Below, piece by piece: positions 1-6,846 of a stretch of 10,649 bases of DNA (the stretch's first letter is position 1; each line of letters opens with the position of its first letter). The translations under genes were made by a program, and so were the position numbers. A model generated the notes under the pieces. It made no database searches. It worked only from the letters and a program-made list of their open reading frames with translations, and was not told where the DNA came from. The stretch comes from CAZGRP01 sp964527995 (GTDB lineage: Bacteria; Zhuqueibacterota; Zhuqueibacteria; Oceanimicrobiales; CAZGRP01), in the NCBI GenBank assembly GCA_964527995.1, contig CAZGRP010000095.1, forward strand, positions 1 to 10,649. The letters are read 5' to 3'.

Positions 1-42
1 CGCCATGGGTCTATTCAGGCTCCTGGTCTTTTGTGGATCGTG

Positions 43-105
43 AGTGGTTAGTGGTCAGTGGTCAGTGGTCAGTGGTCACTCGTCATTCGCCTCTGGTCAT
101 TCATG
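43..105. repeat. Heptanucleotide tandem array A (AGTGGTC unit)
   Basis: Five consecutive 7-nt units occupy 43-77: AGTGGTT once, then AGTGGTC four times exactly. The same 7-nt phase continues with decayed units ACTCGTC (78-84), ATTCGCC (85-91), TCTGGTC (92-98) and ATTCATG (99-105). The array lies downstream of the GH18 gene that ends at 172. It has no dyad symmetry, so it is not a terminator or a CRISPR. It resembles the short heptameric repeats known from some bacterial intergenic regions; function is unknown. Short open frames that run through it are repeat artefacts. Confidence 0.85.
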
Positions 106-123
106 CATTTTCCGGAAGCCCCC

Positions 124-165
124 TTTCCGCCTGCCATTTTGCATTTTGCACTTTGCACTTTCCAT
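124..165. repeat. Heptanucleotide tandem array B (TTTGCAC unit)
   Basis: The core is 138-165: TTTGCAT, TTTGCAC, TTTGCAC, TTTCCAT. Two decayed units precede it in the same phase, TTTCCGC (124-130) and CTGCCAT (131-137). The array stops only a few bases before the GH18 stop codon (172-174). The period is 7 nt as in array A, but the unit sequence differs and the two arrays are out of phase with each other. No protein reading is plausible. The shared period suggests the same mutational or slippage process created both. Confidence 0.75.
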
Positions 166-171
166 TCCACG

Positions 172-1230
172 TCATTTCCCCAACACTTCCCAGATCTTCG
201 GATCCTCGCGGCCCAGGACCCAGGCGGAAAAGCCGCGCAGCTTGAATTTTCTCGCCAGCTTCAGCTTCGCAGCAAAGCTGCGGGCGTCTTCGAAGAAGAT
301 GTACTCGAACAATCCGCCGTTGTCGAAAAAGGTATAGGGCACCTGCTGTTCCTCATTCCAGAGGATCTTGGCGCCGTGGCGTTGGGCAATGCCGACAGCC
401 CATTCATAATCCAGGTTGTCACTCCACGAGCGGGCGTTGGCCAGGTATTTCTCGTCGTCATGCACGACGTACCAGTGTTGCGAGCCCAAGGGGATGCCCA
501 GCGACAGCTTCTCCGCCGGCACCTGCTCCAGGAAATACTCCAGATTGCGCATCACCCATGGGATGCCGGCATTGGGCCCAGGAGTGGTACGCCGCGTATG
601 CTGGGAGTAGGTCATCACCGAGATGAAATCACCGATCTCGGCCAGCGCTTTCAGGTCGTAGGCTGCGCGCCAGTTTGTGAACAGCCAGCGGAAGTAGCTG
701 CTCGGCCCGGGCAGGCTGCCCGGGCGATGGACCACTGCCGCGCTGATCTGAAAATTCTCGGCGTGCAGCGCCTGAGCTGCTTCCCGGTAGAAGCGGGTAA
801 AGGCGTCGCGGTCGTTCATGTGGACATTCTCGAAATCGAACTGGAGGCCGGCAAAGCCGCGCTCCCGGCATATCTCCAGCAGAAAATCGATGGCTCGCCG
901 CCGCGCCGTGCTGTCCGCGAGCAGGTCGTGCACCATCTTCTGGTCGAACCGCGGGTTGTGCACCAGTGGCATGACTTTCACTCGGTGCCTGGCTGCCAGT
1001 TCCACCACCCGCGGATCGATCTCCCCCCAGACGACGCCGTTCTCATCGACGTTGAACGCCGCCGGCGCCACGATGTCGATTTGGTCGATGTGCTGGGTCA
1101 GGCTCTTGTAGCTTGCCTCCTTGTCAACGTAGTAGAACAGACGCTGCAGTTTCTGCCGTTGTCCGAAGCCAGGCTGTGTCGCAAGCAAGCCGGCGAGCAG
1201 AATGAGGATCAAAGCAAGGACTCTTCTCAT
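172..1230 (-). CDS. Secreted glycoside hydrolase family 18 (YaaH/SleL-like) protein
   Basis: A 352-aa protein that likely cleaves beta-1,4 bonds next to N-acetylglucosamine (chitin, chito-oligosaccharide or peptidoglycan-like glycans). Residues 1-24 are a signal peptide (MRR, then a Leu/Ile/Ala core, ending GFG-Q), so it acts outside the cytoplasm. The GH18 barrel follows: a beta-4 motif GLQFDFENV around 128-136, giving D132 and proton donor E134; MTYSQH at 206-211; and a C-terminal SAW (W337) typical of the last strand. The flanking pattern (PLVHN, FTRFYREAA, GIPWV) resembles the YaaH/SleL subgroup of spore-cortex lytic and related enzymes. No LysM or carbohydrate-binding module is present. 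The canonical DxxDxDxE is reduced: the first position is Ala and the second Gln. The ATG at 1230 is preceded by only a weak AGAG. It follows the SusC/SusD genes on the same strand but sits beyond a terminator. Substrate is not determinable from sequence. Confidence 0.88.
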   Translation of the reverse strand: MRRVLALILILLAGLLATQPGFGQRQKLQRLFYYVDKEASYKSLTQHIDQIDIVAPAAFNVDENGVVWGEIDPRVVELAARHRVKVMPLVHNPRFDQKMVHDLLADSTARRRAIDFLLEICRERGFAGLQFDFENVHMNDRDAFTRFYREAAQALHAENFQISAAVVHRPGSLPGPSSYFRWLFTNWRAAYDLKALAEIGDFISVMTYSQHTRRTTPGPNAGIPWVMRNLEYFLEQVPAEKLSLGIPLGSQHWYVVHDDEKYLANARSWSDNLDYEWAVGIAQRHGAKILWNEEQQVPYTFFDNGGLFEYIFFEDARSFAAKLKLARKFKLRGFSAWVLGREDPKIWEVLGK

Positions 1231-1302
1231 ATCAGGCTCTCTGATGATTCAATGGAAGATTCTTTCTGATGGCGATGCTCCCCTGGAAGGGTGCGGCAGG
1301 CC

Positions 1303-1341
1303 GGAAATAGAAAGCCTTGCCGGGAGGCGCCCCGGCAAGGC
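1303..1341 (-). terminator. Intrinsic terminator after the SusD-like gene
   Basis: A perfect 11-bp stem, GCCTTGCCGGG (1314-1324) with CCCGGCAAGGC (1331-1341), encloses a 6-nt loop. Read on the minus strand, the stem is followed directly by TTTCTATTTCC, a T-rich tail. It begins 25 bp after the SusD-like stop and ends about 70 bp before the GH18 start. It should therefore end most transcripts of the SusC/SusD operon. The tail is interrupted by C and A, so some read-through into the GH18 gene is possible. Confidence 0.8.
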
Positions 1342-1365
1342 CGTATTCTCACAAACAGTACACAC

Positions 1366-2685
1366 TCATGAGGCCGGATCGGGCGGCGTATTCGGATTGT
1401 TCAGGCGCTCTTGATCCGGGTAGGGATAGAAATTGCGATTCCGCTGAAACGGATCGCTGGACGGCCCCGGGCGACCGAGACGGCGGCTGTCTTCGAACCG
1501 CATCCCGGTCATAAACAGCTCGGCGCTGCGCTGGCGGAAGATCTCCTCGGTCAGCGCCTCGGTCGTGGTCGGGCCGCTGTACTCCGGTAGGGCGGCACCG
1601 ATGCCGAACGGATCCTGGGCCGGCGTCTTCGTGCGCACGGCGTTGATCTCAGCCACCGCGGCATCGGGGTCCCCCAACATCAGGTTGGCCTCCGCCTTGA
1701 TCAGTGGCATCTCGCCCGGCACATAGGCCGGAATCGGATCCGTGGCGCTGGTGAAGAATCCCGCCAGCCCGTCGATGGGCAGGCCGCCGGGGTCGCTGGT
1801 CTCGTCGCTCGGGATCAAGAAGAAAGCGAGCCTGCCGTCCCCAGATTCCGTCAACTGGGTGCCGAAGTTGTCGCGCGGCGCGTAGAACTTCGACACCTGC
1901 ACGGCCTGGTAGATCGGGTTACGGTTGAGACTATCATAGGTGTAGACCGAGGTGGCCGACAGGTCGACGGCATTGGCAGCCTCGATCGCTTTCTGGTAAT
2001 TGCCGGCAAGCAGGTTGTATCTCGCCCGGTAGGCCTGAAGGGTGTTCTCGAGATCGAAGCCACTGCCCAGAACATCGGAGTTGAACTCATCGGATGGCGG
2101 CGTGGCATTGATCGTCTGCAGAGCATCGTCGAGGAGCCGGATCGCTTCGGCAAAGACCTCCTCCCGAGACACGAACGGCGCCTTGCCGTCGTCCTGAACC
2201 GTGATCGGCGCTTTCTCGAACGACTGGGCGATGTAGCCAAGCGCCATGGCCTTATATAGACTGGCCAGTGCCACGATGCCGCTCCTGGTGCCCTCGGCAA
2301 GCCGAACCTGCGGCGCACTGCGGATCAGGCGCTCGGCCATCCCCACAACCCGGTAGAGCCGCGACCACAGAGCCAGCAGGCTGCCGTTGGCCCCTGTCAG
2401 CGCAGACAGGCCATCCTCAAGTTCCACCAGGTTGGCAAAGGTCGTGTTGATGGCGATTTCCCGGCTGGTCACGCCAGGTGTCAGGATCACCGCTTCCAGA
2501 GCCGTTGTCGCGTAGAACTGCTGCATGCCGATCGCCAGGGCGATGACTCCTTCGCGGGTGGTGAGCACCTGCTCTTCCGATGCGCTGTTCGGATTCGTGA
2601 CATTCAGGCTGCAACCGGCCGCACCCAGGAGCAGGAGGCCTGCCAGGACGACGGACCGAAATGTATGCAGTTGATGTCGTCTCAT
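1366..2685 (-). CDS. SusD/RagB-family outer-membrane lipoprotein
   Basis: A 439-aa lipoprotein, the substrate-capturing lid of a SusC/SusD nutrient importer on the outer membrane. The N terminus is a lipoprotein signal peptide: MRRH, a hydrophobic core, then lipobox GAAGC with lipidated Cys25. Next comes the Asn/Pro-rich start (NVTNPNSAS) usual for mature SusD proteins. The C-terminal signature is clear: PLIKAEANLMLG followed by INAVR, then RQRSAELFMTGMRFEDSRR at about 385-402, and a final YPYPDQERLNNPNT. At 439 aa it is at the short end for the family. An in-frame ATG two codons upstream (2691) is possible, but the Shine-Dalgarno GGAGAAG (2692-2698) is 9 nt from the 2685 ATG and only 3 nt from the other, so I chose 2685. 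It starts 23 bp after the SusC-like stop, which implies one transcript and stoichiometric expression. The ligand is unknown. Confidence 0.93.
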   Translation of the reverse strand: MRRHQLHTFRSVVLAGLLLLGAAGCSLNVTNPNSASEEQVLTTREGVIALAIGMQQFYATTALEAVILTPGVTSREIAINTTFANLVELEDGLSALTGANGSLLALWSRLYRVVGMAERLIRSAPQVRLAEGTRSGIVALASLYKAMALGYIAQSFEKAPITVQDDGKAPFVSREEVFAEAIRLLDDALQTINATPPSDEFNSDVLGSGFDLENTLQAYRARYNLLAGNYQKAIEAANAVDLSATSVYTYDSLNRNPIYQAVQVSKFYAPRDNFGTQLTESGDGRLAFFLIPSDETSDPGGLPIDGLAGFFTSATDPIPAYVPGEMPLIKAEANLMLGDPDAAVAEINAVRTKTPAQDPFGIGAALPEYSGPTTTEALTEEIFRQRSAELFMTGMRFEDSRRLGRPGPSSDPFQRNRNFYPYPDQERLNNPNTPPDPAS

Positions 2686-2691
2686 TATCAT

Positions 2692-2698
2692 CTTCTCC
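2692..2698 (-). promoter_or_regulatory. Shine-Dalgarno that decides the SusD-like start
   Basis: GGAGAAG on the minus strand abuts the ATG at 2691. That leaves 3 nt after GGAG for this ATG, but 9 nt for the ATG at 2685. Normal spacing favours 2685. Confidence 0.65.
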
Positions 2699-2708
2699 AG
2701 TTTGATTC

Positions 2709-5630
2709 TTAGAAGTTGAAGGTTACACCGAAAGAGAAACTGCGCGGAATCGGGACTTCGACGAAGTCAAAGCCGCGCACCGCAGTACGCTGCCCCGCCA
2801 CGTTGATCTCTGGGTCATAGCCGCTGTAGCTGTCGATCGAGAACAGGTTGCGGCCGATGAGGCTGAGCCGAACGCTGCGCACGCCCAGGTTCCTCGGATG
2901 CAGGGTATAGGCAACGGACAGCTCCCTCAGCTTCACGAAGGATCCATCTTCGATCCAGTTCTCGAAGATACGGAAGGTGGCGGCGTTGTACCCCTTGGGC
3001 AACTCACCACGCAGCTCGCGCTCATAGTCTTTGAGAGTGCCAAAGACAAAGAGGGAGGCGAGGCGGCGGGTGAAGTTGAAGACATCGTTGCCAACGACAG
3101 CGTCGAACTGGGCCCGCACCGACCAGTTCTTGTGAATCTCAAACTCGTTGATGAGCGACGCCGTGAAATCCGGATTGGGGTCGCCGATGATCTTGCGATC
3201 TTCGGCGCGCTGCGGGATGCCGTTCTCATCCTTGACGATGTTGCCGTTGGCGTCGCGCTTGAAGGCGCTGCTGTAGAACACTCCCAGCGGTTGGCCGTTG
3301 ATGGCGGCCACCTGCCCGAACGAGGAAGGCAAGATGAGGATATCGCCTTCGATGCCGTTGACTTTGTTGCGGTTCGTAGAGAAAGTCACGGCGGTGTTCC
3401 AGCGGAAGTTGGTCCTGTCGAAAGGAAGCGCACGGAGCAGAATCTCCACGCCCTTGTTGTCCATGGTGCCGACATTCTCCAGCTTCGTCAAAAAGCCCGT
3501 CGTCGGCGAGACCGACCGGAACAGCAGCAAGTCGGTGGTGTGCTGATTGTACCAGGTGAACTCCACGCCGAGGCGATCGGAGAAGAAGCTGATGTCGGCA
3601 CCCAGCTCGATTTCGCGCTGGCGCTCGGGCTTGATGTCCGCACCGCCGATCTGCGTGCTGGCGATGAGGCCGGCTTTGCTGTCATAGGAAACCGGGTTGT
3701 AGTTGGTGAAGCGATCGAACGGACCGATGGCGGTCAGCCCACCCGATGCACCGATTGAAGCCCGAAGTTTGAGGCTCGGAATGAGCTTACTCAGGCCGGA
3801 GTTGCGCCAGAAATTCTCCTCGGAGAGGAGATAGGAGGCGCTGGCCTTGGGGTAGAATTGCCAGCGGTTCTTCTCGCCGAAGACCGAAGAAGCATCAAAT
3901 CGGGCGGCGCCGGTCAGATAAAGCCGATTAGCGATGCCGAACGTCTGCTGGCCGAAGATGCCGTAGATGACCACCCGGCGGCGGAACTCGCCGATGGCCT
4001 GCTGAGATCCGCTCGGCACGATCTCCGACACCGGGCTGAGCTCCCTGGACTCGGCACTGAAGGTGGACGATTTCTCGTACTGCATGGTCGCGCCCACAAG
4101 CGTGGTAGACTGGATCCGATCGCTCAGGGACCTCTGGTAGCGCACGTTGAGATCGTTGTTGACTTGCAGGAAATCACGCTCCGCCCGGCGCGAGAATCCC
4201 TTGGACAACCCCGGCGCCGAAGTGCCGATGGGGATGAAGGCCAGAGCAATCTGGCTGTAGGTGTCGACGCCCAACGTGTAATCCATGCTCAGTCCCTTGA
4301 GCGGGGTCAGATTCAATTTCGCGCTGCCGATGAAGCGGTTCAGCGACTGGCGGAATCTGTAGCGATCGATCACCTCCACCGGATTGGCCAGGATCCCCTT
4401 GTTCGGGTAGACCCCGGTCTTCGGGTCCGGCCTGGGATCGAACGTGTTCGGGCCGAAGATGAAGCCGGTCAAAGCCCCATAATTCGAGGCCAGACCACCG
4501 TTGGGGACCTCATGACTGTTGTTGTTGGTGTAGCTGGCGCCCACCGACAGAGTGGCCCATCGGCTCAGGACCTGATCGACGTTGGCGCGGCCGGTGAAAC
4601 GGCGGAAGAAAGTCTGTCGCACCACACCCTGGTTGCCCAGATGCGAACCGGAGGCGAAATAACGCGTGCCACCCGAGCCACCGGAAAGCGACAGATACTG
4701 CTCGACGCCGACACCGGTGTGAAAAATGTAATCTTGCCAGTCGTAGCGCTTGACATCGGAGCCATCGGGATTCTTGTCCCCCTTGTTGTCGACTGGCGCC
4801 ATGTTCACATCCAGCGTCTTGCGCACCGAGTAGGTCGTCAGCCGCTGGGAGAAAGTGATCCTCGGCCGGCCCACACGGCCGCGCTTGGTGAAGATCTGCA
4901 CGACTCCGTTGTTGGCTCGTGATCCGTACAAGGCGGCCGCCGCTGCACCTTTGACGACCTCGATGCGCTCGATGTCGTTGGGATCCAGGTCGACCAGGCG
5001 GTTTTGGGCGTAACCACCCAGGCGGATGAGAATCGGAGAATCGTTGTTGACGATGACGCCGTCGATGATGTAGAGCGGATCGGCGCTACCGAGAACGGTG
5101 CTGGTGCCGCGCAAGCGGACGGTGACACCGCCAGCGGGATTGCCCGAGTTCTGCTGGATCAGCGCCCCGGCAATCTTGCCCGACAGAGCCCGATCGATGG
5201 CGGAAGAGCCGGTGAATTCCAGCTCTCTGGCGCTGACGGTCGAGATGGCGTTGCCTAGCTGCCGCTTAGCGCTCGGCACCGAGGTGCCGGTGACGACGAT
5301 CTCGTTGAGCTGCAGCACGTCGACGGCCAGCCTGAAGTTCAAATCTACGATGCCGCTCGTCTCGGTCACCGTGCGGCGCACGGTCTTGTAGCCGAGATAG
5401 CTCACCTCGATGACCGTTGGGCCCTTTGGGGCCGGCAGAAAGATGCGGAACTCTCCCTGGTCATCGGTCGCCGCCCCGCGGTTTGTGCCGACGACCAGCA
5501 CGTTGGCTGCCACAAGCGGCTCGTCTCGTTCGTCCGTGACCTTCCCCTGGATAGTCAGTTGACCGAAGGCGAAAGCCGGCAACCAAAGCAGGATAGCCAC
5601 GGCCCCCAGAAGACGTTGGGTTTTGAACAT
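2709..5630 (-). CDS. SusC/RagA-family TonB-dependent outer-membrane transporter
   Basis: A 973-aa outer-membrane beta-barrel importer that works with the SusD-like lipoprotein encoded next and uses TonB-ExbBD energy. Signal peptide 1-23 (MFKTQR, hydrophobic core, AFAFG-Q). A carboxypeptidase-regulatory-like beta-sandwich follows at about 26-101 (IQGKVTDERDEPLVAANV, then GTNRGAATDDQGEF and YLGYKT), then a TonB-box-like LNEIVVTGT (108-116). The plug domain spans about 120-255, with the family hallmarks VRLRGTSTV, DPLYIIDGVIVN and DIERIEVVKGAAAAALYGSR, then NNGVVQIFTKRG. The rest is the barrel, ending in RSFSFGVTFNF with the terminal aromatic needed for BAM insertion. The ATG at 5630 is chosen because AGGAGG lies 6 nt upstream and the signal peptide begins there; a longer in-frame reading from a TTG at 5795 adds 55 residues without function. 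No frameshift or missing domain. The regulatory-like domain plus SusD partner points to glycan or peptide uptake rather than siderophore uptake. Confidence 0.97.
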   Translation of the reverse strand: MFKTQRLLGAVAILLWLPAFAFGQLTIQGKVTDERDEPLVAANVLVVGTNRGAATDDQGEFRIFLPAPKGPTVIEVSYLGYKTVRRTVTETSGIVDLNFRLAVDVLQLNEIVVTGTSVPSAKRQLGNAISTVSARELEFTGSSAIDRALSGKIAGALIQQNSGNPAGGVTVRLRGTSTVLGSADPLYIIDGVIVNNDSPILIRLGGYAQNRLVDLDPNDIERIEVVKGAAAAALYGSRANNGVVQIFTKRGRVGRPRITFSQRLTTYSVRKTLDVNMAPVDNKGDKNPDGSDVKRYDWQDYIFHTGVGVEQYLSLSGGSGGTRYFASGSHLGNQGVVRQTFFRRFTGRANVDQVLSRWATLSVGASYTNNNSHEVPNGGLASNYGALTGFIFGPNTFDPRPDPKTGVYPNKGILANPVEVIDRYRFRQSLNRFIGSAKLNLTPLKGLSMDYTLGVDTYSQIALAFIPIGTSAPGLSKGFSRRAERDFLQVNNDLNVRYQRSLSDRIQSTTLVGATMQYEKSSTFSAESRELSPVSEIVPSGSQQAIGEFRRRVVIYGIFGQQTFGIANRLYLTGAARFDASSVFGEKNRWQFYPKASASYLLSEENFWRNSGLSKLIPSLKLRASIGASGGLTAIGPFDRFTNYNPVSYDSKAGLIASTQIGGADIKPERQREIELGADISFFSDRLGVEFTWYNQHTTDLLLFRSVSPTTGFLTKLENVGTMDNKGVEILLRALPFDRTNFRWNTAVTFSTNRNKVNGIEGDILILPSSFGQVAAINGQPLGVFYSSAFKRDANGNIVKDENGIPQRAEDRKIIGDPNPDFTASLINEFEIHKNWSVRAQFDAVVGNDVFNFTRRLASLFVFGTLKDYERELRGELPKGYNAATFRIFENWIEDGSFVKLRELSVAYTLHPRNLGVRSVRLSLIGRNLFSIDSYSGYDPEINVAGQRTAVRGFDFVEVPIPRSFSFGVTFNF

Positions 5631-5810
5631 AAACAACCTCCTCCCTTCTCGTTTGAAGGTCTGTAGATGGAATACTTCCGACGCGACCAGGCTTCGGCCG
5701 CTCGATGTGCTCTGCCTGTTTCCTTTCAGATTGGTGGAATTGCGTGCAAGGGTTTGCTTTGAAGGGAAACGGGAAGTGACGACTCCAACATCCAATTGAA
5801 CCTACGACGA
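5631..5810 (-). other. Long 5' leader of the SusC/SusD operon
   Basis: About 180 nt separate the predicted transcription start (near 5810) from the SusC-like ATG. The frame stays open from a TTG at 5795, but codon content and product give no sign of coding. I see no known riboswitch core. Leaders of this length upstream of susC-like genes can carry translational or small-RNA control; here that is only a possibility. Confidence 0.4.
5637..5642 (-). promoter_or_regulatory. Strong Shine-Dalgarno of the SusC-like gene
   Basis: AGGAGG on the minus strand, inside GGGAGGAGGTT, ends 6 nt before the ATG at 5630. It settles the start at the signal peptide rather than at the TTG at 5795, and predicts strong translation. 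Confidence 0.85.
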
Positions 5811-5817
5811 CGCTGCC

Positions 5818-5846
5818 ACTTTATTAAATTCCGTTCACATTGTCAA
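5818..5846 (-). promoter_or_regulatory. Sigma70-like promoter for the SusC/SusD operon
   Basis: On the minus strand a perfect TTGACA (5841-5846) is followed after exactly 17 nt by TAAAGT (5818-5823; 4 of 6 match to TATAAT). It sits in the only AT-rich stretch near the gene (5821-5880). No Bacteroides-type TAnnTTTG element is seen at this position. Confidence 0.6.
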
Positions 5847-6149
5847 GCAAAATCGCCTAACAACCCGAATAAGTTAAAATGAACATCGGCAGCGAGGGTG
5901 GACAGGAGCGGTGCAAAGTGAGTTTGGACCGGCTTTGGAGGCAGCGATTCGGCGTGGCCGAACGCCTCCTTGCTGAAGACGTTCAGGATTTAGGGAGAAT
6001 TGCCGCGACGAAGTTTCGCCCCAGGCGCAGCCGGCGGGCAGATCGGCGCAGCCGCGCCTGTGGATCCACAGCACACGATGGCTCGCCGTCGCCACGGAAG
6101 AGAGCCAGGCAGACTTCCTGCACTTTCCCTCGTCGCCTCCGCCGGCTCA
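5847..6149. other. Gene-free spacer with a hairpin and a 14-bp palindrome
   Basis: I see no credible gene in these 303 bp; open frames here are short, rich in Arg/Pro/Ala, and match no family I know. Two structures stand out. A hairpin at 5937-5969 has GGAGGC pairing with GCCTCC and an inner TTCGGC pairing with GCCGAA around GTG, with an asymmetric internal loop; neither strand has a T tract after it, so it is not a standard terminator. A perfect 14-bp palindrome CTGTGGATCCACAG lies at 6058-6071. The SusC promoter is at the left edge and the SixA-like stop at the right edge. No clear terminator for the SixA-like gene was found. Confidence 0.6.
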
Positions 6150-6638
6150 TCACTTCTGGCGCACCAGCGCCGGCACCACCATCCATTCAACGGCCCAGCG
6201 AGATGCACCTTCAGGTGGTTCCTCCTTGCGGCTCAGGCAGAGCACCCCACCCTGCTGGAAGGCAAACGCCTCGGCAGCTTCGTCGCCGCAGACCAGCCGT
6301 GAAGCCAGCCTGTTCAGGTGCGGCAGGTGGCCGACGAGCATGAGGTCGTTCGGCTCGGATTCGAGTTCGTGCGCCAGCTCTGCGACCTCGTCTAGCGGCT
6401 CCAGGTTCGGGATTTCGCGGACCGCAACGTCCAATCCCAGCCCCTGCGCCAGCAGCTCCGCCGTCTGTCTGGCGCGTAGTTTGGTACTGTGGCGGATTTC
6501 GGCCAGCGTGACCGCCCGACTCTTCATCAGAAATTCGGCCATGCGGCGGGCGGTCTCAACACCGGCGTCGCTCAACGGCCGCGCCGGGTCTTCCTCCTTT
6601 GGCTTCGACTCGGCATGCTGAACGAGATAGAGCTTCAT
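6150..6638 (-). CDS. sixA: SixA-type histidine phosphatase (phosphohistidine phosphatase)
   Basis: A 162-aa cytoplasmic enzyme of the short (SixA) branch of the histidine phosphatase superfamily. Members remove phosphate from phosphohistidine, for example on HPt domains or the nitrogen PTS; the substrate here is not known. Motifs in order: LYLVQHAES at 3-11 with nucleophile His8; DPARPLSDAG at 17-26; LRARQTAE at 54-61 with phosphate-binding Arg; and LVGHLPHLNRLAS at 101-113 with the second catalytic His104. Length matches the E. coli protein (about 160 aa). The usual RHG is QHA here: Arg to Gln and Gly to Ala. The ATG at 6638 has a good Shine-Dalgarno (GGGGAGG, 6644-6650, 5 nt away). It follows moaA on the same strand after 208 bp, so linkage to moaA is weak. 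I found no convincing promoter in that gap. Confidence 0.92.
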   Translation of the reverse strand: MKLYLVQHAESKPKEEDPARPLSDAGVETARRMAEFLMKSRAVTLAEIRHSTKLRARQTAELLAQGLGLDVAVREIPNLEPLDEVAELAHELESEPNDLMLVGHLPHLNRLASRLVCGDEAAEAFAFQQGGVLCLSRKEEPPEGASRWAVEWMVVPALVRQK

Positions 6639-6846
6639 GGCTTCCTCCCCTGGCTTGTCATCCCGAATGTCCCATCACCTGCTTGACAGGCCGAAACAGG
6701 CTCGGGCCCGATGGCCCCTCTGTTGCGGTCCAGCCAAAAGGGGACAGACAAAACCCGTCATCGCCCCTTCGCAGCCCCCCGATTTCCAATTCCCAAGTCC
6801 TATTTCACCCACCGGAATCGGGTCCCCCCACGCTTCGCCATTCTCG
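6639..6846. other. Spacer between moaA and sixA
   Basis: No gene seen. An imperfect inverted repeat, CCCGATTTCC (6778-6787) with GGAATCGGG (6814-6822), has one bulged base and a loop of about 26 nt; it lies 24 bp after the moaA stop on the minus strand. There is no T tract, so it is a poor intrinsic terminator. The only clear control element is the sixA Shine-Dalgarno at 6644-6650. Confidence 0.5.

Noticed and set aside
58..1269. 403-codon open frame on the plus strand opposite the GH18 gene
   Set aside because: The minus-strand frame has a signal peptide and GH18 motifs. The plus-strand reading has no recognisable domain and starts inside repeat array A. Long antisense frames are expected in GC-rich coding DNA.
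3858..4922. 354-codon plus-strand frame opposite the SusC-like gene, and a similar 286-codon frame at 2898-3758
   Set aside because: Both lie wholly inside the SusC barrel/plug coding region and show no domain, signal or ribosome-binding site.
5937..5969. Hairpin as a terminator for sixA
   Set aside because: It is about 180 bp past the sixA stop and is followed by AAAGCC on the minus strand with no T tract, so it does not fit an intrinsic terminator.
5879..6343. 154-codon plus-strand frame across the sixA 3' end
   Set aside because: More than half overlaps sixA in antisense; the product is Arg/Pro-rich with no family match, and no Shine-Dalgarno is present.
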